Source: Liolophura sinensis (lineage: Eukaryota > Mollusca > Polyplacophora > Chitonida > Chitonidae). From it: 64,000 bases of DNA. A program made the translations under genes and the position numbers. The first letter of the stretch is position 1, and each line of letters opens with the position of its first letter. This document shows positions 37,801-52,800 of this stretch, piece after piece. The DNA lies in assembly GCF_032854445.1 (NCBI RefSeq), contig NC_088301.1:41721116-41785115 (forward strand), given 5' to 3'. The notes beneath the pieces are model-generated. The model saw only the letters and a list, made by a program, of their open reading frames with translations. It was not told the DNA's origin and made no database searches.

Positions 37801-40800
37801 GTACGGCGTAAAACACCAATCAAATAAATAAATAAATAAATAAATATACTAACAACAGGCTGACTTTTTCTGTGTACAGTGTAGACTAACATACATGGAG
37901 ATATATGTATTCAAGGCACTGGTGGCACTCCCTAGATATGACATGGTGTGGGTATAAATGCTAAATTTTTTCACTTCTCACGTGTAGCAATAATTTTTTC
38001 TTTTCTGCTTGACAGAATATTTCTCCATGTGTACACAATTGTTTTGGTGGCTAAACCTTATGTCTCTTAAAAATAAATATAGTACTGCAGATAAGAAATA
38101 TTAAATGCTGTCTTGTTTTACTTGTTGAATTTTTACATTGAAATTACCTGTCCAGGTTTGGACCCATGTACAATGTAATCAGTACAGATATTATCAATGT
38201 AATGTACAAACGGCTTTAAGATCATCCCCAAGACTATTTGGTCCAGTGTTATAAGTATAAGCAAATGTAGTAAAAAATTGCATCAACCACAGGGATTACT
38301 AATGCAGAAATGTACATGTTCATGGAAATACAAAACATGCAGTGATGGTCATTGTGGCTTTCATTATGTTGTACAAGAATTAATGAGTTTGTGGACTAAT
38401 GTGCCAGAATGGTTGCATGTTACAGGCTGGATGTACGCCCTTACACCTGGCTGTTCTTGGTAAACGTGAACAGATTGCTCACATACTACTGCAAGAGGGA
38501 GCAGATGTGGAGAGCAAAGATAGCAATGAAAGGTAACTGAAATAATGATGTGCAAACAGTGAGTTAAAAGTAGAGTAAGATGAGTTGTCACCATCATCAA
38601 AAGAAAATGGGTTCAAGTACAGCTCATTCTAGCTTCCGCTCCAGCTCTCGGTGAGACGGTCTTCCAACAACATGTGGATGGTTGTGGGTTTCCACCTGGC
38701 TCTGTCATATTTCCTCCCACCATAATGCCGTCGTATAAAGTGAAATATTCTTGAGTATGGCGTAAAACACCAATCAAATAAATAAATAAATCAAAAGAAA
38801 ATGGCAACTCCAGAAGATTTTATGTCCTCTAACAATTCAGTTTCCATGATAAAATTGTATTTTTCATGTTGGCCAATAAGTACAGCTATTTATAAATGTA
38901 TGTGTGTAGATTGTATGGTTTTGTGATGTATCGTAATATGCGAAAATCGTTTTAAAACTGGAAAAGTGATTATGTTTAATGTAGGCCATTCCAGTTTTCT
39001 GTACTTGCTCTAGTCCATAACTATTTTGTTCAAACAAGTTAAATATCGGCAGTTGTTTTCACTTTACCAGGACGCCACTGATGCTTGCCTGTCAGGATGG
39101 GAACATGTCCATGGTCAAACTCCTCCTGCAGAGTAATGCAGACACAGACGTAAAGGACATCAAAGGTCAGCAAGTATACATGTACATTCATGAGCAAAGG
39201 TTTCTATACAATGGGCAAGGATTTGCATGCACCATGATGCCTATTTCGAAATAAGACTTTGTAGTAGGAAGTCATCCAGAATTGCATTCAAGCTCCTAAA
39301 GGATCTAACCTGTGGTAAGTGATTAGGGGGCTCTCCATGGCCAAGGTGGTTATCATGCCAGCGTGGTAGAATGACCCAGGAGCCTCTCACTCTCAATGCG
39401 GTTGCTGTGTTTAAGTTCAGCTCTTGCTGGCTTCCTCTAGCCTGTGGGTCTTTGCATCACAGCTTTACAACATACAAATAATGTCAAACTAATATAATAC
39501 GTAGAGTGACCCAAAATTTAACATTTCTTGTATTCTTCATACAGTTTTTAACCATGACCTTATTATGAAGTTGGGGCCTCTGTGGCTCAGTTGGTTAGCG
39601 CGCCACCGCTGACCCAGGAGCCTTTCACCAATGCGGTTGCTGTGAGTTCAAGTCCAGCTCGTGCTGGCTTCCTCTCCGGCCGTACATGGGAAGACATGTC
39701 AGCAACCTGTGGATGGTGGTGGGTTTTCCCCAGGCTCTGCCCGGTTTCCTCCCACCATAATGCTGGCCACTGTCATTTAAGTGAAATATTCTTGAGTACA
39801 GCGAAATGCACCAATCAAATAAATAAATAAATATTATGAAGTTGTAAACTGTGAAAGAAAGATGGAAGAGAAAGAAAGTGCAACTAGTTAATTCCAAATT
39901 ATACTTTTCTCTGTAGGTTGGTCAGCAGATGACATTGCTGTCATGCAGGGTCATCATTCATGCTCTCAGCTGATCACTGACCACACCTACCAGCATAAGC
40001 GGCCAACCAGTGCCAGCAGTACCCCACGCTCTGGTGCTTCTGTGTTTGGTGGGAGCACGCAGAACACACCTCGACAAGAGTCTACCTCTATCGGCTTTGG
40101 GGCACCTGTAGCAGACATGGCAGGTAAAGGCCTGCAGTGAGCGAATCATGGACGTTCGTCTATTTGTCATTGTGTCCATGTTCCCTTGAGAACAGAAAAA
40201 TATGAAAAATAATGCAAATACTCTCATTAATGATTCCATAGTTGTGTGGTCATTATACAAGTATTAATATGCACAGGTTAAATGCAAAGTTTTCTTCTCC
40301 ATTTAAAACTTTCAGTTGACCTAAAGTGTAAAACTTCCATTTGGCTCATCAAACATGTTAGATGGTAAATCCATACAGAAGGTGTATTTGATAAAGTTTG
40401 TAGGTTGATGGTTTAAACCTTAGAAAAACTATTTCAGATGATGACTCTGGAGATGAAACTGTTAGCAGAGCATCCGGGGGTGCAGGTGGGGGGTACGACT
40501 CCTGGAACAGTGACACAGACTTAAGCCTGGCTACAGATGACAAGAAAAGGGTTAGTCTTGTCATTTTCTTGTTGAGCCTTTGCATTATTGTGATATTTTT
40601 TAAAGATTGTAATTTTGCTAACAGTATCGTAATGGCAGAAATTTAAACATTATGACAAGTGTGCTGTCACTTTGTTTTGGTTTCCTGAGGACATCATGGC
40701 TGTTGGAAGTCAGCCACCTTCCTAGTATGTTTTAGAGTCTAAATGCTATTGCTCAGGAAAAGAGTTTCATGCCTAATGCCTTATGCTTCTGAGCAGATTT

Positions 40801-43800
40801 GTTCTCTTAGAAGGTATATCTTCTGGATATTTGTGTGCTTTTATCCCCCCTCAGCCAAGTTAAGGGGGTGTACTGGAATCACCCTGTTTATTCCTCTGTC
40901 CGATTTTGCCCATGCATCTCCTCCAAAATTAATGCTCTGTGTTGATTTTGTTGAAACGTGCCTTACATCTTACCTATCATCTGAACTTACCGCATGCTGA
41001 AGTTTGATTACAATTAGGTAATTATTTTCATATTTCCTCCCATTTAGGACATTTAGCGTAATAGTGCTTTTCCATGTATTCCGATTTTGTCAGTGCAGTG
41101 TACTCTTCCTAAAGGACTGAACCTATTTCCATGAAACTTAGCAGACATCTTCGCTATCATCACATATATATACAATCATGCTTAAGTTTAGTTACAATTG
41201 GGTACCAATTGTTAGACATGGCATTTTTTTTTTCTTGATATCTGTATAATCTCTCAATCTATGTCTTAAATTGCTGCCAATCCAGGAGGAGGAAGTTGAG
41301 GAAGAAGTTGAGGTATATTTTGTGGCTGTTTTGTGGCCGTTTCTGGATGATGTGCATGTATTTGTCACCTCAACACTGTGTTTTAGGCCAGGATTAGTAG
41401 AGTGTACAACCCCTTTGCAGTATCATTCGCTTTATTTTCCACTTTTGGACACTACACTAGACCAGGTCAGGCTTGCATGTGGTTCACAATTTCACTTGAC
41501 CCAAACCAAATTCGGCAGGTGTTTAAACAAGTTTGATACAAAATATATGGATGAAAGTGCCACCACCAGTCAAGATGAGATGAGCGTCAGCTGGCTTTTT
41601 CTCTTGTTTAATATGAATATATGCACACTGGGTAAACACCTCTTACTGTGGAAGGATTGTGGTTCACTGAATATGCCTTGTGTTCACAGCAAATCAGAAT
41701 TTGATGATGTCTATTTCTTTTCACTATTTGAGCATTTTTAGTGTTTCTTTTATAGAAATATGCTGTTTTTTTATCATCCTACATATACTTTTGTTACAGA
41801 GAATTTACAAAATATATTTCCATTTAGCAAAGTAGAGGACTTTTTAAAAATTTTTATGAATTCCTATTCTGTAGATTAATTGCTCAGATAAGGTATGATT
41901 ATTATATAATAATAAAAAATGGAAAACATCAAGGAAAACTTGTACGTGTATCAAAAGGTTTTTGACTGAATAAAGCATTTGTTTCTCCTCAGGGAGGCCC
42001 AAAAGTGAACTTGTCAAAGATGGTAAAGAATATGTCGGAGAGTGATGACATGGGTAAGTGGAGTGATGTTCAGTTATGGCCGCCACATCTGTCAACATTA
42101 CAATTTGCATACAAACTATGTTACATTGTAAATTAATGTGTGAAACTGTCCAATATCCATAACTGAAACAAATTAAATTTGATTTTAGTCTACCTCTCAC
42201 TAGGTTCTCAATGGCTCTGACTGGCTTATGTGGCTAAAGCGTAAGTTTCAACACAGCTGATCAACACTGTCTTGGCAAAGTGTGGTGGTGTACTTCTACC
42301 ACTGATGAACATGACCACAGTCTAGGAGAGAAAGATTTTAGTACTGTTTTAAATACAAAATCAAATAAGTTAAATATATTGTTACACAGAAACCCCAAGA
42401 AGTGGTGCCATTCCTGAGGAGGAAGAGACAAATGGTGAAAGATCAAAGGCTAAAGTTGAATCTCAGGACTCGTTCCAGTCCCAAAATTCCCTGCAAGACC
42501 AGTGGTCAGATCAAGAATCACCGCTGGCCCGTAAACGATCAGCCACTCGTGTGTCCTTCAAACGCGATGAAGAACTCTCACAAGTCCACAATATTGTAAG
42601 CAGGTTTGACGGATGGGGACAACAAATGAAACAGCTAAAGAATAAATCTTAAGTAGCCTTTTTAGCTCGCCTGTATTATTTACAGGCATATCTTAGGTCA
42701 TACCCTGGTTGTCAGCATCCAGTAACAGGGAAGGCTGTGTTAAAGTTAATGTTAGGATTATATTTCAAAAAGAACTGCATATATTGAGCTAAGGTTTGCA
42801 AACATGTAGAGCACAATAACTCGAGGGTGATGTTCCATTGTTCGTGCCCTGTGTGCATATTAACAACTGTAAATTATAAAATGCATGATTTAGTGTAATA
42901 GTGTATTAGAATAAGAGTACTAATGTAAAATCACATATAATTTAATTTTTTGATTTTATTCCGGCTTGTCAGCCTGCTTTATTGACCTCTAGCAAAAAAG
43001 AGCAATCAGTTAGTGAAAAGTCGATTAAAGTCATTAATTTATAGTGCCATTTATTTGTAACTAATTTATTGCTAATCGCATGAAATTGTACCAATACAAG
43101 ATTTTGTCACCCACTTACAAGAATTCCAACAAATTGCAAGCGATTTACTGTAATTTTTTCATAGAACTCTGTCTGTGGACACCAGTTTAAATCAGGAGGT
43201 ATGTCAGGTACCTGGTGAAGTTGGTGGTTCGATGGTTCACCCCAGGCAGTCCAGTTTCCTCCATCCATAAACCTCGCTGCTGTCATATATGTGAAAAATT
43301 CGTAAAACCAGTATCATAAATACTGTTATTTGTTTTATGTGTACAGAGTGCTCAGGATGAGGAAAGTTCAGATATGGAGCCACAGCAGAGAATATTAAAC
43401 AACGGACAGCCAGAGGTAAGCAGATTTACGGAAGGGAAAGATACATGTATATATGGTTATATCATGATTAGCCAATCATCACTGTTGCATTCCATCCAAT
43501 GGCTCTAATGTTACGTCGGAATGATTTATTAGACATTAGTTAAGTTCAGATCAGAACTTTGTGGTTCATGTTTTTACCAGCAGTGACGAAGGGAGAACTT
43601 CATGTAGGTTTACATAAAGTTGGTAGCACAAAGCACATCGTACGAGACTGAATACACATTTTTACGTATTTTCATCTTCAGTTTGTAAAACCATTTATGA
43701 GTAGCTGTGACAGTTGTCAGAGCAAAATAATTCAATTTCTATAAAGGAAATATGTAGCGTAATACATTATAAAGTTCTTACATGAAGGTAGTGTATGTGG

Positions 43801-46800
43801 TTGTTATATAAAGTGAAATAGATGTTATGTAAATTAATGTTTTATTGCAGATTGTTAGTGGTTACACATCTTCCGCTTCAGCATCGCCATCAAAACAAAC
43901 ACCTGAAATGTCACAGGAAAAGATGAGAGGTATGTAATGACTGCAACATATAAAATATAACATATACATAAAAAATGACCTGTTATGGTGCAATAAAGTT
44001 TTCTGATTAATTCAGGTTCCCATTTTTGAAACAAATACACTGCTTCCTCGAAATATTGCCCTCACCCAGACCCAAAAGAGTCACTTCATGTTTTGAACAA
44101 ATTTGCAAAAAGTCCAGTCCAGACAAGGAGGATAATTTGTAATGGCTGGAATCTGAATGTGACTGAAAACATCTGTATGATACAAAATGTACAAAAAAAT
44201 TTTAGGTAGGTAATTGTGTTGAGTTACACAGTTTGATAAAATATATCAATTATAAAACCAAAATACTTGGATCTCTTGTAATAGTTTTCAAATAATGGAA
44301 ACATTGTCAGGTGATTTACTGTGCCAAGCATTACTGAATGCATGATTGTATTATCTGTGAGTCGAGAGTCTTTGAGAAAGGCAACCTTTAGACCTGCATG
44401 ACAAGAGTATATCAAGAATGCCTTATTTTGTTTTATAGAATAGTTTATTTTTTTAAGAGAACAAACCTGAGTCCATAATACCTTGACAGTGCATAAGAAA
44501 ATAAAGATATCAGCGACACATTGTTAAAACGCTGGACTGGTGACGAAAAATCTGTCGCTCAAAATAAACACAAAGGAGGATTCTTGCCAAATCATTGTAG
44601 GTGCTTACTCCAAAATATATATATTTCCATTTTTATTGACATAACAAGGGAACAGGTTGATAAAGTTTTTCAACCAAGTTCCCACCACTCAAACAGGCAA
44701 GTTTCTCGTGGCAATTTGAAAGAAACTCTCCACCATTCAGTATTTTAGTAAATGTACTGTAAACTAAATGCTCCATATGGCGAGTGCAATATACCAAGAG
44801 AATTCATAATTATGCGCAGAACATGCAGGGAGGAGGGGGACACCACACCATCTCATTAATTTGGATTTCGCGGTAAATCGCGGTAAAATGCGTGTAAATT
44901 CGAGGGACCAGTGTATGTCATTGAAATTTCTTGTAATTGTAAAAGCGCTATGCCATTAGTGCACCTAGTGATTGCTCCATTTACTGACAAGGCTGTGCTG
45001 TGGAACGCTGTGCATGACACTGCATGAGTGATGGTCCAATCATACCTGTGTCCTGAACTTTGTATGGTTGTGCCACAATACAATGACGATTCCACCTGAC
45101 CTGTATTCTAGATGTTATCCATAGTGTATGTATGCACCCATCGCCACAGTTTGAAGTGAGCATGGGGTGGTGTTATGTGAACTAATGGTTGTCCCATGTC
45201 TGCTTCTCTCCCTGTCTGTACCAGGCCAAGAAACCAACCATGGTATGCCCCTTTGTTTTGTTCTTGTTTGCTGTGTGTTTCTCTTTTCATTGTCTCTCAG
45301 TTGTTATGTTAAACATTATGTGTCCATAGTTACATAGTTAACATACAAGTAAACCAGGCATTTTATGGTGTAAATAACTCTATCTAGATTGCAAGTGGTT
45401 GGATCAATGATATTTTTGTTATTAAGTAGACCTTTATAAATATTTAACTGCTATAATAAGTTTCTTGTTGGTGTTCATTAGCACTTGCTAGAAATTGTAA
45501 TGTGACATGGCACAAAACATTAGAATTCTATTGCAATGGTAAGTTTGTGTTCCTTGTTGCACTTAAAAAACATTTCTTTCATTTGTGTTATCATGCGTCT
45601 CTGAAGAATATCTAACTTATACGAGGACAGTTCAGAAAATGAATGTTTAAAAAAATTGTTCATCAAGGCGTTTTAACCGTATTTTGTGTGTGTTGTGCCT
45701 TCATTCTTAGTTCTCAACAGAGATAGCTTGGTAAATCATGTTGGATGAGGCATTTGAAGGATTCAGATGCATATGTACACGTATGAATAAATGTATTGAT
45801 CTAAAATATTTCTCATTCTCATGCCAACGTAAAAGCCATTTGATGGTTTGTTATTTGGAAAAGAATAACGAAGACTATTTGATACCAGTACACTGCATAA
45901 AATAAATCTTAAAAAAATGCAAAAATGTCTTGTAGGTTAGTAAATTTCACTGTTTTCATTTTGAAAATATCTGAAAATTATTTCATACATGAACATGCAT
46001 TTAATTGTTATCGTATTGAAAAGCATGAAATTATTGATGATAATAATATCTTCTCACTATGTTAAAACTTTGTATCAGTAACATTTTCTAGGGTTTTGTT
46101 AGTATTTCTAGATTATCCTATACATTGCTGAGATGTGTAGTTAATTATGTGTGGTTTCTAGATTTAAATATTTTAATTTAACAATTTGAATTATTTTTGA
46201 AATTGATGTGAACATTGAAAATTATTGCATCTAGCCTGCTGTCATATCTTTAAGTTTCCATATTACTTAGCTGTGAGAATCTGAATCAGAAGAAGTCATT
46301 TCAATCCAGTTGAATTAATTTTAGTAAATGCATACGTTTACTTATAAGCATGATGCAAATGATTTGTGCTTTCTTATTCTTCAGAGATTTATCACATATT
46401 AATAGAGATATATACATGTATTAGTTAAATATTTATGCTCAGTTCGTTATGTTTCAAACCTAGAATAAAATGAATATGATAGTAATTGATATAAATGGCA
46501 TTAACACTGATGAAAGGTTTTTAGTTTTCTATGACATGTTTCATGTTACTAAATTTACATGGATGTAATTGTGTGACTTTAATGTTGTGACTTTTTACCT
46601 GAGATTGTGTGGCTCTAGTCTTGTGTATGAATACAGCTGTATTTGTCCTACTAGTTTTCTGTAGGTTTATCTGAAATTCCTTGACTTTGCAGCCCTGATG
46701 GAAGAGTTGGGTATTAGCGATGCTGACGACATCAGCGATGTGGAGTTCAGCGAGGAGGTGTCTATAGCTGAGGGAAACAAGCAAGCTGTAGACCAGGAGG

Positions 46801-49800
46801 ATGGTGGGGAGAATGCACCCAGGCCAGGTATCCTCAAGAACTGGAAACAGGTAGGCGTTACCTTAATATGAGGTGTCAGTTTGTAACCTGCCAAAGGCTG
46901 TTCAGACATGTTAATTCCTCATAAGTATTTTGGCAAAAGTACATCTGTGTTTAAAATTAAGACAATCAATTTTTTAAAAAATGACATGATTTGGAAATCT
47001 TGTAAAAGAGGACCTAAATCGATTTGATATCTTAAGTAAAAGCAGGTACATAAGCAAATGGACTCTCTTTAGAGATTCTCAAGAAATAACGTCCATTTTA
47101 TTGTCAGAGAGAAACAAGAGTTACAGCTTCAAGTTGAGGAATTAAGGTGCCTGTCAGCAGGTAGTTGCATTCTTCTGTGGTTTTGCATTGTTCACACATT
47201 GTTCAGTTGCCTGCCTTTGTGCGTCAGATGCCTGGATAATCTGCCAGGGATGTCATTGTAACTGTGAATACATATAAATGTCATCGCATCTTGTGTGTCA
47301 GCCGCCCAATCTAGCCGCAGCATTTGAGGAGGATGATGATGGTCCTGATCACAGGCATGGTGGAGAAGACACCCTTAGTGGAGAGATCAGCGACCAGCAA
47401 ATGGTCGCGGACTACAGTGATGACACATATGAAAAGTTTCTCATGGACAGTGTGGACGATGACGATGGTGGGAATTACAGCTTTCATAATCACAGTGGAC
47501 ATAATGATGACGTATACCACCACCACGAAAACAGTGGCTACACAGAGGAGTATGATCAGTACAGCAGGGACCATGAACACAGTGACAGCTACAGCATAAG
47601 TGGGGCCGACCACCCAGCTTATGGGCAGGGTCAGTACCCAGATGATCAGTACAGTCACTACACAGAGGAGGTGGATCAGTACGCAGAGGGCAGGGACAAA
47701 AGCTTCCAGGATTATGACGACTTGTGTAATGATCAGAGCGATGAGCTAGGCTATCAAGGCCATGGCTATGGGAGTCAGCAAGGCAGGGAACAGAGAAGTG
47801 TCTATGAGCAGAAGATGAGTGCTTATCAGGAGTCACATGAAATAAAACAGCAGACTCATAGCCCTCTACGGCAGCTCGACCGCACAAAATGTATCAGCGG
47901 TCTGAATGAGAATGAACATACCGAGGTTCACCAGGTGAGAATGTTATCCTGGCCAGACCACACCTTACCTTACCTTACCTGGAGTCTGTACCTGTTCAAA
48001 ATGACATGATGTTCTAACAACTGTTGGAGGGTATTGTCACAGATGCACCTATCACCAAACATCTTGGAAGAACTAACACCTTGGAACACCTTGATGAATA
48101 TTCGAAGACCTATCTAACAACCACTGATAAAACCTGTCACCCCTAATTCCTCTGAAATCATTGGATTTGGCTGTTCTTTTCTGATTGATTTTGTAACCCA
48201 GTGCTGTTGTGAGTTACTTTCTAACTATATGTACATATAGTATGTGGTTTTTTTTACAGATTTTGTGTGTAGAAATGTTGTGAAAGTTACTACATATTGT
48301 TCTTTATGACTGTGTTTGTGTGTATTATCCAACAAATCATTTATAGAAGTGTTGAATTTCTTTCAGTTGGAATGTAATTTAACAATATTAGCGACAAGGT
48401 TTGCATACATAAAATATAGCTTACTTATCACAGGGGATTAACGTTCAGTAGCAACATATCCAGCATATTGCGAATATCTGAATTTTCTGAAACACTAAGA
48501 ACACCTGAACATGTAAGCAACATTACAATAAGCTTAGCTCATTATTATTTACTTTTTCTCGTTTGCAAATACTTTCTGTGAATGTGTTTTTTAATCTTTT
48601 TATTTATTTATTTTTTGGGCGGTGTGTGCATGTGTGAGGTTTATGGCTGAGTTTCACTCTTTATTCGCAGCTGGGTTACACAGATGAGACGGAAATTGAT
48701 GACTATGTTATTCCAGTAAAACTGAAAAGGGCAAAGGTGCTTATTTCTGGAAATTTTACAATCTTATGCTTGATGTGCTAGTCTGTAATAGTGTGATAGT
48801 TTGCGTGTACTAGATAGTAGCCATGGTAAATACACTGCATATTAAGTCTCAATTCTACAGACCACAGCATTGTACTTGACACTTTTCTGCTTCACTCTCG
48901 TTATTCAAAGTTAAACACTGTATCATTTTTTGTGTCTTAACTCTACTATATTTAGCTTGTAGTGTGCTGCATTGTGTGGTTTTCATTTTCAAAGAAATTA
49001 TTACATGTCTTGTTTCTTCATTTGTTTGTTAACATTCAATGTAAATGGCAAGATCCAGTGCTTTTTTCTGAATGATTTCATGCATCAGTACATTTAAATT
49101 TTATATAGTATCTATATATTCAAACAACAAGTAGGTTTAAATCTTAGGCAACATCAAATACATTAATATGTTTGAAGCAACATGCAATACATTAATATGT
49201 TTGAGGCAACATTAGACACATTGATATGTTTGATGCAACATTCAACACATTGATATGTTTGAGGCAGTGTTCGATACATTGATATGTTTGAAGAAATGTT
49301 CGATACATTGATATGTTTGAGGCAACATTCGACACATTGATATGTTTGAGGCAGTGTTCGATACATTGATATGTTTGAGGCAACATTCGATACATTGATA
49401 TGTTTGATGCAACATTCGACACATTGATATGTTTGAGGCAGTGTTCGATACATTGATATGTTTGAGGCAGTGTTTGATACATTGATATGTTTGAGGATAC
49501 ATTGATATGTTTGAGGGAACATTCGATACATTGATATGTTTGAGGCAACATTCGATACATTGATATGTTTGAGGCAACATTCGACACATTGATATGTTTG
49601 AGGAAATGTTCGATACATTTATATGTTTGAGGCAGTGTTCGATACATTGATATGTTTGAGGCAATATTCGATGCATTTTCATTCAAGCAGTAAACATTTT
49701 TTGAATAATGATAACTGTAATTCACTATTAACATAATCATACATATACCTATAGAGCAAATTTATCACTTTTAAATCATTTTACATGATGAAAGTCCAAG

Positions 49801-52800
49801 ACAAACTGTCAGTTATTCAAAGTACAGCAGGAATTTGTACATTTGGTTGTATGACGCATCCAGTTCACTTGGTCGCTTTATCATTCCTGGATAAAGTTGG
49901 CCTTGCTAGCTAATGTGAGGGGAAGAAGTTTGTATCGCTGCTGGTGCATAAACTGTGGACCAAGGTCTAACTGATTGGAAGCAGAGAATTGATTTGAATT
50001 GAACAGGTTTAGCCAGGGGGTATCTCAGTGTCTTTGAGATTTTTATTCATATTTTGTTGATTTGTAGCTAAATCTATGGATGTATTTGACATAGGAACAT
50101 GCACATGTTACAAAAATATCAATCAATGTACATTTGAAACTGAATTTGGCTAAATTAACAGCTGTCTCTAGTGTCATGGATCTTGCATATCATACGTTTC
50201 ATCTAACCTTGTGTTGCAGCTCCCATGTTGTGTTTTTGATGTTAACAAAAGTTTTTTGTAAAGCACTACATCCTGATGCCGTTGCTAAGTACTTAAGTTA
50301 CACTATGCCTGGAGTGTTTATATCGGCCCCGGTAAAATGTAACGTCACAGATTTAGTCCTTTCATTGGCATGTTTCTAAGCGCTGCTGTTGTGTCTTATG
50401 ATTGGCTGTACTGATAACATACATATGCACATTAAAAGCGTATATATAATGTTTTTAGTTTTTGCACCAGTATGACATAGTGAAGGATACTAGAATCCCT
50501 TGGGTGAAATTTTTTTGACAAATTTTTGAAAAAGTGGAGTTTGGAGAACATCGAGTACTGTAAATTTTAAATCTGACATTCTTTAAATGTATTAAAAAGA
50601 AGTTTTAAAATCAATAAAAATATGCGAGGTAATTGTATAAAATGCAGCATAAGTTTTCTGTCTGTTCTTTGGCCATTCTAAGATTTTTTTTAAATATTCC
50701 CCCCCCCGTGTAATGAACAAAAAGCCAGTAATATGTTATTTTGCAGAAAGTACATTGTGGATAAATGTGTACCCTAATATTCTGTTTTTAGTCTCTTGAA
50801 GAGATGGACGATAACAGCCATGACAATGGCCAGGATGATGTAAGTGTATATGTAGCTTTTAAGTACATCACTGCGTTTCTTCTTTGCTAAACTAATCAGA
50901 AGATGTTATTAATATCGGTTTGGGACCAACAAAATAATACAGTGGAAAAGATGTTATAGGTGGGTGTAATGAATACTAAGTGCATTTCATTGTACAAGTG
51001 TGTTCAAAGAATAAAACAGAGACTCATCATAAATTTTCGTCATAAGTCATTCAGACTGAATCTTCTGTATTTTTCCTCCCATAATCCTGAAGGCATCGCA
51101 TTGTCATCATGCACATCTCAGAAAATTGCAGAGAAATTCAGATTTCTAACCAAATCAGTACGACGTTAAAACCCCAACCACTCGCACATTTTAACCATAT
51201 CCATGATTTCTTCATAACACTGACTTCTGGTTAAGCCTACAGCATGCAAATCTGCTTTGTTGACATATTATTACATGATATATAGAAGCAGTGATATAGA
51301 TATTCTGCTGTACAGTCTTCTTAATTGCTCATGTGTTGTGTTTGTAGAACTCTGAGTGGGACAGTGATGTGGAAGGCCTCCTTAGCCCTAGACAGACTCA
51401 CATGTCCATGGCGAAGCAGGAGGTGGGTACAAACAAGGATCGTTGTAATTGTTCATGGGCGGATAAATGTGGTTGCTAAAAGACTAGAAAAGTGGCACTT
51501 GGCAGTTAGAGTGCTTTTGAACATCCTCCTAACTTTAGGGGAAGAGATTGCTAGAACCCCAATCAGATGATCTACATTTAGCACTGTGGCCTGTTACGCA
51601 AAGTTATTTCTCACCTTTGTCATAATTTAAAACCTCGTCACTATGCTTAGCTTCTGTTACTGAAAGTTGACGTTTTTTTGTTGTCGTCACAGCTTTAATT
51701 TCTAGGGTCCCAAAATATATTTTTTTCAAATTTAGACTAAAGTCAGAAATGGCTTTGTGAAACACCCCCTGTGCTTTAATCTTAGGTGCCCAGGAATTTT
51801 TACATTTTCATTTTGGTCTCTGACCTGGTGTCTGTAAGGCCCTGATTGTAAGTGTTTACATGTTTTGTTGGTAAGCCTATACTTGAGGAGCCTGATCTTG
51901 TTGGTGAGGAGAACCCAGTGAAACAGGTGGCTGGGCAGGAGGGCTTGGACCCCTCAGGTGGCATGGACAGTCTCACACAGGTAGACTTGTTGACAATTCC
52001 TCACATGATAGCCTGTGTGACTCATTGTGACTTTCCTCAAACATCACATTTTAGTATCACCTTAAACAGTAGACTAACTTGTACTTCTCACACTTACACC
52101 TGGCAAAGACTGTGTGTTTCTGCAATAATATGTTCACATGGTGCAACTGTAGCAATATCTGATCTACATGTATCATAGGTTTTCTTGGGTGTCTGCAAAT
52201 GATTAGTTATTTTACTTCATGCAACAAAAATCGCCTGTTTGTGTATCATAAAATGTGAACTAAACATTTGGTTGGTTTGGTTCCTTTTTATGTAGTTATA
52301 AATGATATACATTTTGGGCCAGCATAAAGAACTCAGTGGACCAATTATACACCAATATGCAGTGGATTTTAGATATAGTAGATAACAGTAACTAATGTGA
52401 TGTAATCAGGGATTGAATCTTAAATGTCTTCGCGGTGTGTGTGACATCTTTGCTGTGGTCGTATTGTTGCCTTTCTTGTTTCTCATTAACTGCTATTTGT
52501 TAAAACAGAAAATTCACAAGTCCTTAACAAAAGTATGATCTTTACTCGAAGTAAAACTTGTAAGCATAGTAATCTCAGTAAATGTTCTGTTACACTGCTT
52601 GAAATGATACAGAAAGGTTGAAGAATTTGTTACAAAAACATGTATGTCAGAAATGTACACTTATTTAATAGATTCAACCAGATTTACTGTATTTTGCCTA
52701 AAAGTTTGGCTGGTACTTCAACTTTTAAAACGCCTTAAAATGATACTGTTGGTGTCAAGACTTTTTCTAAGAAATATAATCAAACTTCCCAGAAAACTGT

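Noticed and set aside
47311-47887. Antisense open frames over the Tyr/Asp/His-rich exon
   Set aside because: They are shadows of the sense exon, which has fitting splice sites and phase with its neighbours.
49192-49740. Minus-strand open frame with repeated NVSNVASNISMYR-like peptide
   Set aside because: Product of the 29 bp array; overlapping frames give equivalent peptides, as expected for non-coding repeats.
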